Numbered from the stretch's first letter, positions 54,722 to 63,290 are shown. The stretch: 64,000 nt of DNA from Treponema sp. (GCA_016293645.1 JAEDDW010000003.1:15108-79107); one strand, 5' to 3'. Numbers and translations: made by a program. The notes: generated by a model from the sequence alone, not told the origin.

Positions 54722-55036
54722 AGACATACCTTTCCTTCGTGTTGTGATTTTCTACAATCCATCATATATTAAAAATGATTTCACTGATTTTTCAAAATGC
54801 CGCTATATCATATCAGGGACTTACATACAGAAAAAATGTGGGTCCCAGCGACGTAAAAATCAGGAGTGGTGCTCCCGGTTTCATGGCTCTAAGCCTTGCG
54901 GCCTCTGCTATTTTGACCGGGTCCTCCCTCCTGCATTTTTCCTGCGTCCCACATTTTTTTAGACATACCTTTCCTTCGTGTTGTGATTTTCTACAATCCA
55001 TCATATATTAAAAATGATTTCACTGATTTTTCAAAA
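54592..55036. repeat. Perfect 206-bp direct repeat
   Basis: Bases 54592-54797 and 54831-55036 are identical, offset 239 bp, separated by 33 bp. Each unit contains one structured element plus about 76 bp of downstream sequence. This gap (54490-55294) holds no convincing intact gene. Confidence 0.92.
54831..54960 (+). repeat. Structured repeat element, copy C2
   Basis: Identical to copy C1 apart from one fewer leading A; part of the downstream unit of the direct repeat. Confidence 0.85.
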
Positions 55037-55079
55037 CACTCACGGAAAGAACCGCCTCAAGCCTGCTCCGATGCTCCTT

Positions 55080-55193
55080 TCAATAATCAAATCCAATACT
55101 CTCATTTCTCAAAAAATCCGCATCAACGATTAATTTTCCTTTTTTTACTGTCACACGGTAGATGAGCTTGCATTGCTGAACATGTAGAAGCAT
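55080..55193 (-). pseudogene. Possible 3' remnant of an unrecognised gene
   Basis: A 37-codon minus-strand frame with protein-like composition (YRVTVKKGKLIVDADFLRN) and a stop, but no ribosome binding site and no room for a full gene. The frame continues a few codons upstream. Family not recognised. Confidence 0.25.
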
Positions 55194-55215
55194 CGAAGCC
55201 AAAATATTGTGTAAA

Positions 55216-55264
55216 GGTCATTTCGACAGGTGGTTCCTGAGCCTGTCGAAGGGCTCAATGACCC
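55216..55264. repeat. REP-like palindromic unit
   Basis: GGTCATT/AATGACC arms enclose TCGACAGG/CCTGTCGA with the core CCTGAGCCTGTCGAAGGG. It lies 30 bp before the cobW remnant. Confidence 0.75.
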
Positions 55265-55294
55265 CTAGAACATTATTCTAAAAGGAAAATCTAA

Positions 55295-55372
55295 ATGAAA
55301 AAAACAGCAACCCTTATTACAGGGTATTTAGGCTCAGGGAAAACTACGCTCCTGAACGAATTTTTAAAGACT
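55295..55372 (+). pseudogene. Truncated CobW/G3E-type GTPase (first 26 residues)
   Basis: ATG 55295 (AAGGA 8 nt upstream) opens TLITGYLGSGKTTLLNEFL, the P-loop start of a COG0523 metal-chaperone GTPase. Around 55371 the gene is abruptly joined to the start of a znuA-like gene; the original frame then runs out at a TAA at 55445. Junction shares a short A-rich TGAAAAAA stretch, consistent with a microhomology deletion. Confidence 0.8.
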
Positions 55373-55976
55373 GAAAAAAATAATCAAATCATTAATTGTT
55401 TCAGTTGTATTGATGGTCGCATCAACTTCGGTTTTTGCAGCAAGTAAAAAATCAATTGTATGTACAACTTTTCCGGAATATGACTGGGTTATGAATATTC
55501 TTGGAGAAAAGGCTACTAGCTTTGATGTGACACTTCTTCAGAATAACGGAACTGACTTGCACAGTTATCAGCCTTCCGTTAAAGACATTGCAAAAATCTC
55601 AAAGGCAGATTTGTTTGTTTATGTTGGTGGCGAAAGTGATGAATGGGTAGAAAAAGTGCTTTCTCAATCAGTAAACAAAAATCAGGCTGCAGTAAAATCT
55701 GCAAAGAAAAGCTTCAAGGAGCTGTCTGGCGGACAGCAGCAAAGGGTTCTTTTTGCCCGTGCTTTATGTGCCGCCAGTTCCATTCTTGTAATGGACGAAC
55801 CTGCAAAAGGTTTTGATTCAGAAATTACAGAAAAGATGCATCAGATTTTAAAGGAACTGAATGAACAGGGACTTACGATAATCACCATAAGCCACGATAG
55901 AGAAGCTGCAGAAAAATATGGAACAAAAATATTAAAGCTTGGAGAAAATCCGGAATTGGTGGAGGCTGCAAAATGA
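55371..55976 (+). pseudogene. ZnuA'-'ZnuC chimera (zinc-uptake remnants fused in frame)
   Basis: The frame starts at CTG 55371 where the ATG of a znuA-like gene has been lost. Residues about 1-110 are a signal peptide and the N-terminal half of a metal-binding lipoprotein-type receptor (IVCTTFPEYDWVMNILG, DLHSYQPSVKDI). Near 55695-55712 it is joined in frame to the C-terminal part of an ABC ATPase, starting at FKELSGGQQQRVLFARAL and containing LVMDEPAKGFD and ISHDRE. Walker A is missing, so neither activity can remain. It ends overlapping the permease remnant by 4 bp. Confidence 0.85.
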
Positions 55977-56251
55977 GTGAATTTCTTGAAATCATAAAAA
56001 TGTATTTTTCGTTCTCGTTTGTACAATATGCGTTTATTGCCGGCATTATGATTGCCATAGTTTCCTCATTGCTTGGAGTTACTTTGGTTCTTAAAAGGTT
56101 TTCATATATCGGGGATGGCCTTTCGCACACTGCTTTTGGAGCCATGGCGATGGCGTCGGTTTTGAAAATCTCCCACAGCATAATCTTTGTTCTGCCAGTA
56201 ACAGTTTTTTTTACTATCTTGATTTTATGTACAATAGAAAATGAAAACTAA
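55973..56251 (+). pseudogene. Truncated ZnuB-like permease
   Basis: 92 aa. The first two or three helices of a metal ABC permease (YAFIAGIMIAIVSSLLGVTLVLKRFSYIGDGLSHTAFGA) are well conserved, then the sequence diverges after VFFTILIL and stops. About two thirds of the protein is absent. The ATGA overlap with the ATPase remnant preserves the ancestral operon structure. Confidence 0.85.
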
Positions 56252-56348
56252 CGGTGATTTACGACAGAAAGCTTCCGGTGGGAAGGTGGCAAAGAAGCGG
56301 AATGATAGGAAGAAGATGAGTTTTCGGGATGTGGAGGAGTTTGAGTAG
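56241..56348 (+). CDS. Possible 35-aa basic peptide or gene tail
   Basis: A 36-codon frame, Lys/Arg-rich (KVAKKRNDRKKMSFRDVEEFE), overlapping the end of the permease remnant. There is no ribosome binding site. It could be the 3' end of a deleted gene. Not recognised. Confidence 0.25.
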   Translation: MKTNGDLRQKASGGKVAKKRNDRKKMSFRDVEEFE

Positions 56349-56506
56349 TTTTATATTATTTTTTACATGAGAAATACAAAACTTGAAAAGAGCTAAAATT
56401 TTATAGTAGAGAACTTAAAAATATGATATAATATTGTAGATTGTTATTTTTTTAATATGCAATCTTTTACTTTGTAACAATAATTAAAAGATAAAGAAGG
56501 ATAAAA

Positions 56507-57838
56507 ATGTCTAAATGTACGAAATGCGGAACTGAATTATGTAAGGCGATTTTTATAAAATCTATAAAAGCAGGTTCTGTATCTGAAAAACTGTTTGTAA
56601 TTGGTGATGCTATAATTGCTATAAATGAAAATCCGATACAAGAGCAATCTGATATAAAAAAAATCGGAATTGAAAATAAATTTTTTAAAATAACTATACT
56701 TCATAGTGACAAGACTGTAACAACATCAGCAATTCTTCCGGCAATATATTTGAATGATGTAAATTTTGAAGAAGTTAATGTTTGTCTAAAGTGTGGAACA
56801 AATCATAGTGGTACAAAACAAAAAAGAAACAAACTTCCTATTTTAATTGGCATAATTGTAGCTTTAATTATTTTACTAATTGTTATTTTTTTGAATACAA
56901 ATACTGGTAAACAAATCAATCAAGAAACAATTACAGAAAATACCGATAAATTAATTTCAAATGAACAAAATGATACAATAGAAAAAGAAGTTTACAATAT
57001 AATTCCAGAGAAAACTTTGAATACTCTAGAAAAAACATTGAAAGAAAATGTATACAATAATAACGAAGATGAAAAGTCTTTTGAATCTAATGAGACACAA
57101 GAAAGAAAACGTTCTGGTTCAAATCGTTCAGAAGTCTTTGTAGCTTATGATGAATCAGGTAAAATATTAGATCTGAGAGATACTTATCTTGGAATAATTG
57201 ATTTAAACGATGGAATTACTTTCAGTACAGACTCTCGTAACCAAATTGGTGAATCTTCAAATTCAGAAACTAAAACACGTTCCAGAAGAGGTTCAAATAG
57301 AACACAAAATGATTTAGATTCTATAGAAAATACATTAAATACTATAACTGAATTAAAAGACACAATCATTGAAATGGCAGATATCAGTGACATATCTGAA
57401 AAAGTAATTGGTCGTATATATTTTGATTATGGAAGCTCTTTAGAACCTGTAAATATAAACCTTTCTATTGAAAAATATTTATTAATTCAGAAACAGTCCG
57501 AAGAACTAAAACAATATAGTTCAATTGTTTTAGGATTAAATGATTTATTAAATAAAATACCTGAAGATAAAAGAGACAGTGCAATATTTATCTTAATGGG
57601 ATATGCTGATTCAACTTTATTTAATGCAGAACCTGAAATTAGTGAAAGAAGTAAAAAATACAATACAGAACTTTCATTAAAACGAGCCAAAACTGTTGAA
57701 GCTATTTTGGAAAGTAGCGATTTTGGGATTTCTTCAAATAAAATAGTCACACAGGGATTAGGTTATTCTAAAAATGAACAAGCAGTCAATGATTTATGGA
57801 AGTATCGCCGTGTTGATGTTGTTGTATCTTATGAATAA
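56507..57838 (+). CDS. Zinc-ribbon/PDZ/transmembrane/OmpA-domain protein
   Basis: 443 aa. CTKCG at residues 4-8 and CLKCG near 90 look like split halves of a zinc ribbon enclosing a PDZ-like domain (KAGSVSEKLFVIGDAIIAINENPI). A membrane helix at about 110-131 is followed by a Ser/Thr/Asn/Glu-rich linker and a C-terminal OmpA-like domain (IYFDYGSS near 305, GYADS, LSLKRAKTVEAIL, YRRVDVVVSYE) expected to bind peptidoglycan. Very AT-rich codon use. GAAGGA precedes the ATG and TATAAT lies at 56427-56432. It is 9 bp before the toxin gene and may serve its export or anchoring. Confidence 0.78.
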   Translation: MSKCTKCGTELCKAIFIKSIKAGSVSEKLFVIGDAIIAINENPIQEQSDIKKIGIENKFFKITILHSDKTVTTSAILPAIYLNDVNFEEVNVCLKCGTNHSGTKQKRNKLPILIGIIVALIILLIVIFLNTNTGKQINQETITENTDKLISNEQNDTIEKEVYNIIPEKTLNTLEKTLKENVYNNNEDEKSFESNETQERKRSGSNRSEVFVAYDESGKILDLRDTYLGIIDLNDGITFSTDSRNQIGESSNSETKTRSRRGSNRTQNDLDSIENTLNTITELKDTIIEMADISDISEKVIGRIYFDYGSSLEPVNINLSIEKYLLIQKQSEELKQYSSIVLGLNDLLNKIPEDKRDSAIFILMGYADSTLFNAEPEISERSKKYNTELSLKRAKTVEAILESSDFGISSNKIVTQGLGYSKNEQAVNDLWKYRRVDVVVSYE

Positions 57839-57847
57839 GAGGAAAGA

Positions 57848-60800
57848 ATGAAAAAACTATTAATATCATTACTATCATTAGTTTTATTAGTAATTAATTG
57901 TTATTCCAATGAAATCAAAATCCCTTTTGATGGAGGCATTGCATATATTCCACAAATAAATGGAAAAGACGATTTATCAAATATACGAATTGAATATGAT
58001 GATGGATGGTTTTTTTATGGGCGTGGAACAGAAGATGGTTTTCCTATTGAAGGTGATTACGAGAACCAAGAACTGCAATGCTTTTATTCTGGAAAGTTTG
58101 ATGAAAATGAAAAATTTACCGGATATGCTGAATTAGAAACTCCGACTTTTCAATATGTTGGGGAATTCCTTAATGGGAAAAAGAATGGATTTGGTAAACT
58201 GTATAATAAGAAAACCAATACCATATATGAAGGTACTTTTTTGAACGATGAAAGATCTGGAGAAGGTACCGAATACATTGAAGGTTCCAGTTATACATAT
58301 AAAGGTTCATGGTTAAAAAATCAGAAAAATGGGTATGGAGAATTTATTGATAAAGACGGGACTCAATATGTTGGATATTTTGAAAATGGAGAAATTAAAG
58401 GTGTAGGTATAAAAACTAATTCAAATGGTGATCTTGTTGCAGGAAACTGGATTAACAATGATTACCCGTCAGGAGATAATTGTAGTTATTTTGGAACAAG
58501 TGGACAGCAATATTATGGTGAAATAGTTAATGGAAAATTAGAGGGGTATGGCGTCTTCATCGATTCTAACGGAACTAAATATGAAGGAACTTTTACTCAA
58601 AATCAGCGAACAGGTTTTGGACAACAAATATACCCTGATGGTAGTGTTTATACTGGTTATTATTATGGAAATCAAAGGAATAAAGAAGGAACTTTTGAAT
58701 TTTCAAATGGTTATATGTATGAAGGAGGATTTTTAAACGGTGTTTTCTATGGAAATGGATTTCTAACCGCAGAAGAAAATGAAGAGATTACTGTAATAGC
58801 TTCTTCAGAATGGAATGGACTTAATGTACCAGATAATAGTGAAGGAGCTACAACTTCAGATGGCGAACAACTAGTTGCTTCAATAAGTCTTCCACGTACG
58901 GGAAAAATACTTTTTAGTAATGGTGATATGTGGGAAGGCTATATGAATAATGGGAATCCTATAGCTGGATTAGGTATTTGGACTACACAGGAAGAAAGAT
59001 TAGCAAAAATTGAAAGAAACAAAAACAATATAATTCTATGTTCGTATAAATATAACGATAAGGAATATGATTTATCATCAGTTTATACTGATTATGAAAT
59101 TCAAAAAATAATTACTTCTGATACATATTTAACAAGTTTTAATGATTATTATTTAAAACATAAAAAAACACTGGATAAAGTTGTTGGTGGATTACAGACT
59201 GTCGCTTCAATCCTTTCAATACTACCAAGTCCTATACAGCCAATAGTAGCTGGTATAGATATCGGATTATCAATTGCACAAATAACATTAAAATCAATTT
59301 CGACTTCAGAACAAATATATGATGTTTGTATAGCTGGAAATCAAACCTTAATTCCAGGAATGTTAAAAGATTATGGGAAAGATATTGTTTGGGATGCTGT
59401 AAACTGTCTTTTTGCCTCAGCCGGTTCGATGGATGCGATTGGGCGATTTGGTTCAAAAATAGGAAAGGGGTTTGGAAAGGCAGGACAGAAAATTTCGCAG
59501 ATTACATCAAAAGCAATCGCAAAAAGTCCGACTCTCACTAAAGCTGTTGCTCACTTGGACGATCTTGCGAAGGTTGGGAAAGCCAACATGCAAGCTTTTG
59601 TAAAGACTGCATCTCAAGCTCCATTTTTTCAATATGTAGCAAAAACTGGAGGAAAAGTAACTCGTATTCTAAAAACAAATTGGATAAAGATGGCATATCC
59701 TAAATTGTTTAAGCAATATGGGGATGATATTACAAATCTTTTATTTAAATTTGGTAATGATTTATCTGCCCAGCTTGGCAAAAATGGAGATATCTTAATT
59801 CGAGCAGCGAAAAAACATGGAGACGATGTCTGTCGATTATTCTTAAAGAAAGGCGATGATATAGCAAAAGCTGTTCGCTTATCAAAATATCCAGATGAAG
59901 TTATGGACTTTATTACTAAGAGTGGAAATTTTGATGAGGCATTAAAAATTGCAACTAAACATAGAAGTTTAGGAAAATTAGTTAATGAATATGGTGATAC
60001 AGCAATTCGTTTAATTAATAAATATGGTGAAAAAGCTATAATAGGTTTAAATGTTATTGATGCATCAAAAACTACAATGGAAGTTGTCTCTACGGCACGA
60101 AAAGTTGTTACGATGTGTCCAGTACCTCTAGAAGAAGGTTTACTTCAATTCTTGTTAAAATATACAGATAATGCTGTATCCTTGTTAGCTAAACATAATT
60201 TGCAGGTAGTTGAATTATTTCAGAGGGTAGGTCTTAGAAATCAAGATTTATTGGTAAAAATATTAACAAGAGATGGGGATGATGCATTAAAATTATTAAA
60301 AAATGTTGTCCCAGAGAAAATTGGAACTACATTAGCAAAATTAGAAAATATACCTGTAAATAATTTTAAGGTCACAAAATTAATCGATAATTCAAATTCT
60401 TTAATCTCAAAATTACCAACAGAGGTACAAGAAGCAATAGGTAAATATACTACAAAAACTCATCGTATAATTAACAGAAATCTAAGAAATGGTAATCCAG
60501 ATAAATATGCAGATTTAATAAAAGGAGCATTAAAAAAATCAAAAGTGCCAGAGGATGTTAGTGTATTTAGAGGAGTGAATGGCTTTGTGGGGGATATTCC
60601 AATTACTATGCGTAATGGAAAATTTAATTTACCAAAAACAGGGGATATTATTTCTAGCAAAGCTTTTACTAGTACATCGTTAAATGCAAAGTATGCCGGG
60701 GCTTATCTTAACAAATCTGAAATTCCTATTTTACAGGAAATACTTGTTCCAAAGGGGTCGCAAGGATTATATATAAGTGATTATGCCAAAGGTGTTTTTG

Positions 60801-60943
60801 GCCCTAATCAACAAGAACTATTACTTAATGCAGGAGCAAAGTTTAAAATAGTTGAAACTCAAATTTTGAAAGCAGGAACAGAGATTGGTGGTGTTATATT
60901 AGAAAAACCAACGGCATTAGTAAAAATGGTACTTGAAGCATAA
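57848..60943 (+). CDS. Exported MORN-repeat polymorphic toxin with C-terminal ADP-ribosyltransferase domain
   Basis: 1031 aa. A signal peptide (MKKLLISLLSLVLLVINC, possible relaxed lipobox), then about ten MORN repeats (residues about 65-330; YVGEFLNGKKNGFGKLY, YEGTFTQNQRTGFGQQIYPDG), a hydrophobic segment near 440-475 (LSILPSPIQPIVAGIDIGLS), a long helical region with recurring GDD units (about 600-850) and a C-terminal domain (about 860-1031) of the ADP-ribosyl exotoxin fold. Its three signature sites are present: Arg908 in VFRGV, STS at 942-944 in FTSTS and a QxE at 988-990 in GPNQQELLL. Predicted to modify a target with ADP-ribose from NAD+. The delivery route is unknown. Confidence 0.85.
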   Translation: MKKLLISLLSLVLLVINCYSNEIKIPFDGGIAYIPQINGKDDLSNIRIEYDDGWFFYGRGTEDGFPIEGDYENQELQCFYSGKFDENEKFTGYAELETPTFQYVGEFLNGKKNGFGKLYNKKTNTIYEGTFLNDERSGEGTEYIEGSSYTYKGSWLKNQKNGYGEFIDKDGTQYVGYFENGEIKGVGIKTNSNGDLVAGNWINNDYPSGDNCSYFGTSGQQYYGEIVNGKLEGYGVFIDSNGTKYEGTFTQNQRTGFGQQIYPDGSVYTGYYYGNQRNKEGTFEFSNGYMYEGGFLNGVFYGNGFLTAEENEEITVIASSEWNGLNVPDNSEGATTSDGEQLVASISLPRTGKILFSNGDMWEGYMNNGNPIAGLGIWTTQEERLAKIERNKNNIILCSYKYNDKEYDLSSVYTDYEIQKIITSDTYLTSFNDYYLKHKKTLDKVVGGLQTVASILSILPSPIQPIVAGIDIGLSIAQITLKSISTSEQIYDVCIAGNQTLIPGMLKDYGKDIVWDAVNCLFASAGSMDAIGRFGSKIGKGFGKAGQKISQITSKAIAKSPTLTKAVAHLDDLAKVGKANMQAFVKTASQAPFFQYVAKTGGKVTRILKTNWIKMAYPKLFKQYGDDITNLLFKFGNDLSAQLGKNGDILIRAAKKHGDDVCRLFLKKGDDIAKAVRLSKYPDEVMDFITKSGNFDEALKIATKHRSLGKLVNEYGDTAIRLINKYGEKAIIGLNVIDASKTTMEVVSTARKVVTMCPVPLEEGLLQFLLKYTDNAVSLLAKHNLQVVELFQRVGLRNQDLLVKILTRDGDDALKLLKNVVPEKIGTTLAKLENIPVNNFKVTKLIDNSNSLISKLPTEVQEAIGKYTTKTHRIINRNLRNGNPDKYADLIKGALKKSKVPEDVSVFRGVNGFVGDIPITMRNGKFNLPKTGDIISSKAFTSTSLNAKYAGAYLNKSEIPILQEILVPKGSQGLYISDYAKGVFGPNQQELLLNAGAKFKIVETQILKAGTEIGGVILEKPTALVKMVLEA

Positions 60944-60960
60944 TTAAGTGAGGAAAAATA

Positions 60961-61611
60961 ATGGAATATATATCATTACAAAAAAGAATTCTAACAGAAT
61001 GTAAAGATCAGGCTAAAGAATATTTGGTAAAAAAAGGAACTTGTGGTTTAATCGGTTTTTTTTCAGTGTTAGGTTCTGATGAAGCTGAGAAAATGGTTGA
61101 TTTTTTTAAAACTGGGAATAAATCTAATTCATTAGATCCATTATTGTGTGTGATTCCTTTAGTATTAAAAAATGGTAAAATTTTCGAAACAGATAAGGTT
61201 ATTTCGGCTTTAAAACATGTTTGCCCAGATATTTCAGAGCATGCTTTAATTGATGGTCTTATTCTTTTTTCATTTATATTTGATTTATTTTATGGGGCGA
61301 ATATAAATGATGCTTTGGATAATATAAATATCTTAAATGAGGACTGTAAAAAGAAATTTAATATTATACCATTCCATAAATTAAATCTAAGCAGTATATC
61401 TTCCTTAAAAACAGATTTTAAGTCTATGATTGTATTGAAGGATTTTGTTGAAAGCGAAGAACTATCTAATAATCAATTTTTTAATTACACAGATAGCGTA
61501 TCAAAAGCAATAATATTGTTTATAAGAGATAGTTCTAGAGAAAGTAATAATAACTTAGAGGTAGAAAAAAAATATGGAGATGCTATAAAGAGTTTTCTTT
61601 TGTCAATTTAA
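60961..61611 (+). CDS. Probable immunity protein of the ART toxin
   Basis: 216 aa, wholly cytoplasmic and mostly helical, starting 17 bp after the toxin gene on the same strand, the usual place for a cognate immunity gene. No clear family is recognised. A helix pair (EHALIDGLILFSFIFDLFYG, then DSVSKAIILFI) faintly recalls ADP-ribosylglycohydrolases, but the catalytic acidic pairs are not evident. The assignment rests on position and AT-rich codon use shared with the toxin. Confidence 0.6.
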   Translation: MEYISLQKRILTECKDQAKEYLVKKGTCGLIGFFSVLGSDEAEKMVDFFKTGNKSNSLDPLLCVIPLVLKNGKIFETDKVISALKHVCPDISEHALIDGLILFSFIFDLFYGANINDALDNINILNEDCKKKFNIIPFHKLNLSSISSLKTDFKSMIVLKDFVESEELSNNQFFNYTDSVSKAIILFIRDSSRESNNNLEVEKKYGDAIKSFLLSI

Positions 61612-61623
61612 TAATTGAATCTC

Positions 61624-62295
61624 TTATAGACTATTCCATCTTAAGGTATATTCTTTTTGGCATATTTCAAAAAACTCTTCTTTTGAAATGTTATTACTAT
61701 TTATAAATATATTGTTATTTTTTATAATAGAGCAGAATAACGCTAGTGAATAAGCTTGGCAGTTTATAGATTTTTTTTCATTAAATTCAATATCTGTAAA
61801 AGCGTTATATTCTAGTGCTTTTAATAAGAGATTTTTATTTTGAAGGAGTGCATTTGAGTATAACCAATCATAGAACAATGTTTTTGGTTCAGTAGAAAAG
61901 TCTTTACCCATTATATTAAAAGCAATGATATTTCCTGATTCTTTAAGTCTCTGGTCTCTTTTTGCTTCTCTAGAAGAAACTTTTAATAAATCTGTGTAGG
62001 GGCCACCTCTTTCAAAAACTTTAGATGCTTGGAAAAGTTGTTCGACACAAAAATTTCTATTATCGATTTTTAAGGATAAATTAAACGCACTTAAACTAAT
62101 GCCAATGGGATTTGGAGACTTTGAAGATATTTCAAGTATATTTTTGATACCTTTTTTTTCAGCTGCCTTATGTAAAGAGGAAATACATTTTTGTTTTTGA
62201 GAAAGTGCAAAACCAGAGAAGTATTCATATTCTATAAGAGTTTGTTTTACACCGATTTCATTTGTTAGTGGTTGATATACAGTTTTTTGTGCCAT
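61624..62295 (-). CDS. NADAR-family ADP-ribose glycohydrolase (DarT1-associated type)
   Basis: 223 aa. The segment from about residue 66 (SLSAFNLSLKIDNRNFCVEQLFQASKVF), then ERGGPYTDLL, SREAKRDQRLKESG and STEPKTLFYDWLYSNALL matches, from memory, the NADAR-type antitoxins encoded with the DNA ADP-ribosyltransferase DarT1. Those enzymes remove ADP-ribose from guanine in DNA. No DarT gene is nearby; instead the gene converges on the ART toxin and its immunity gene (12-bp gap). It may counter the toxin or a foreign one. Confidence 0.8.
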   Translation of the reverse strand: MAQKTVYQPLTNEIGVKQTLIEYEYFSGFALSQKQKCISSLHKAAEKKGIKNILEISSKSPNPIGISLSAFNLSLKIDNRNFCVEQLFQASKVFERGGPYTDLLKVSSREAKRDQRLKESGNIIAFNIMGKDFSTEPKTLFYDWLYSNALLQNKNLLLKALEYNAFTDIEFNEKKSINCQAYSLALFCSIIKNNNIFINSNNISKEEFFEICQKEYTLRWNSL

Positions 62296-62370
62296 ATTGG
62301 TTTACAATATATAATGAATCGAATTATTATTCTATAATCAAGGATAAGGATATTCAAATTTTAATCTAAA

Positions 62371-63116
62371 ATGAAAAAAAAATATTTTTTATCTTTTTAA
62401 TGAATTTATATCTTCAGTGTTCTTTTGCTATAACTTCAAAAGAAGTATTAGATTCAATAAGAATATATTTACATGATTTAATAGATTCTCAAATAGGTGC
62501 GATAGATTCAGAAGGTAATTATTTAAAGAATGGGCAAGGTCTAAATTGTTCTGGTTTTGCGAAATGGATTGTAGATGGTTTTTATACACCGTTATGCAAG
62601 GATGATGAACCAAAATATATATCCATACAGGTATTAAGGCGGAAACACCTAGAAGAAAGAGGAACTCCAGATGTTCTTATCTATGAAGACAGTAGAGATC
62701 CTTATTTTGGTTTAGATTGGACTAGAAATCTTGCGGTAGAATTGGGAAAAAAGCGTGGTGAAAAACCAGTTTATAAAACTTATGATATTACAGATTCTAC
62801 TGTTTGCGATTATGTTATGAATTGTGGGTATCCTTTATGGAAAATAGAGAGGGTACTCATAGAGCAAGAATTATTACATCCAGGAAGAATATATTTGGGG
62901 TCGATTAATGGCTATTATGGAAATAATCCAAAACTTTGGCAGCATTACCATATAGCGGTTTTTATTCCTTACTATGAAAATAATATACTTAAAATTATTG
63001 TTTTAGAAAGAAATAAAGAAACTTCATTTGGTTATTTGCTTCAGCGTTATCCGAATACATATTGTCATTTAGTTGGATTTACAACTGAAGGTGAATATGA
63101 ATTGATGGAGCCGTAA
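62371..63116 (+). CDS. Papain/NlpC-like cell-wall hydrolase-like protein with a split signal peptide
   Basis: The main frame starts at ATG 62400 (238 aa). LNCSGFAKWIVDGF gives Cys50 at the head of a helix, and WQHYHIAVFIPY supplies a His on a strand, the layout of NlpC/P60-type cysteine peptidases; the substrate is unknown. The N-terminus NLYLQCSFA looks like the end of a signal peptide. A preceding ATG at 62371 begins MKKKYFLSF and stops; adding one A to the nine-A run would fuse the two frames into a full signal peptide. So the gene is either phase-variable, damaged, or carries a sequencing error. Low GC like its neighbours. Confidence 0.68.
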
Positions 63117-63117
63117 A

Positions 63118-63222
63118 ATGAAATATGAATATTATAAATGCCTTGAACAACAATACTTCACGGATGGAAAAGTGATTGATCCACTTGATGAAAATTATGG
63201 TAAACATACTATAGTACTGTAA
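63118..63222 (+). pseudogene. Gene truncated by the IS3 left end
   Basis: 34 codons (MKYEYYKCLEQQYFTDG...), starting 1 bp after the previous stop with GGAG upstream. The stop codon TAA at 63220-63222 lies within the proposed IS3 end that begins at 63218, so the insertion appears to have cut off the rest of the gene. Family not recognised; it could have been the partner or immunity gene of the peptidase-like protein. Confidence 0.6.
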
Positions 63223-63246
63223 TGCCTAACCGCAACTTGGACTAAA
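63218..63246. mobile_element. IS3-family left inverted-repeat end
   Basis: TGTAATGCC...CTTGGACTAAA resembles the terminal repeats of IS150-type IS3 elements (TGTA...TTGGACTAA). An orfA ribosome binding site follows at 63277 and the orfA frame at 63291. No right end is in the window. Confidence 0.6.
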
Positions 63247-63290
63247 ACAGCAAAGCTAATAAGGTGTATAATACAAAGGAAGGACACCAT

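Noticed and set aside
54591..54960. Elements C1/C2 as integron attC sites
   Set aside because: Treponemes can carry integrons and the sites are palindromic, but the required RYYYAAC/GTTRRRY ends are absent and there are no cassette genes between copies.
54744..55165. Short plus-strand frames inside the direct repeat
   Set aside because: Two of them are the same sequence in the two repeat units, overlap the hairpin arms and have no ribosome binding site.
61624..62295. NADAR gene read as half of a DarTG operon
   Set aside because: No DarT-type transferase lies next to it; the only ART is the MORN-linked exotoxin-type domain, a different family.
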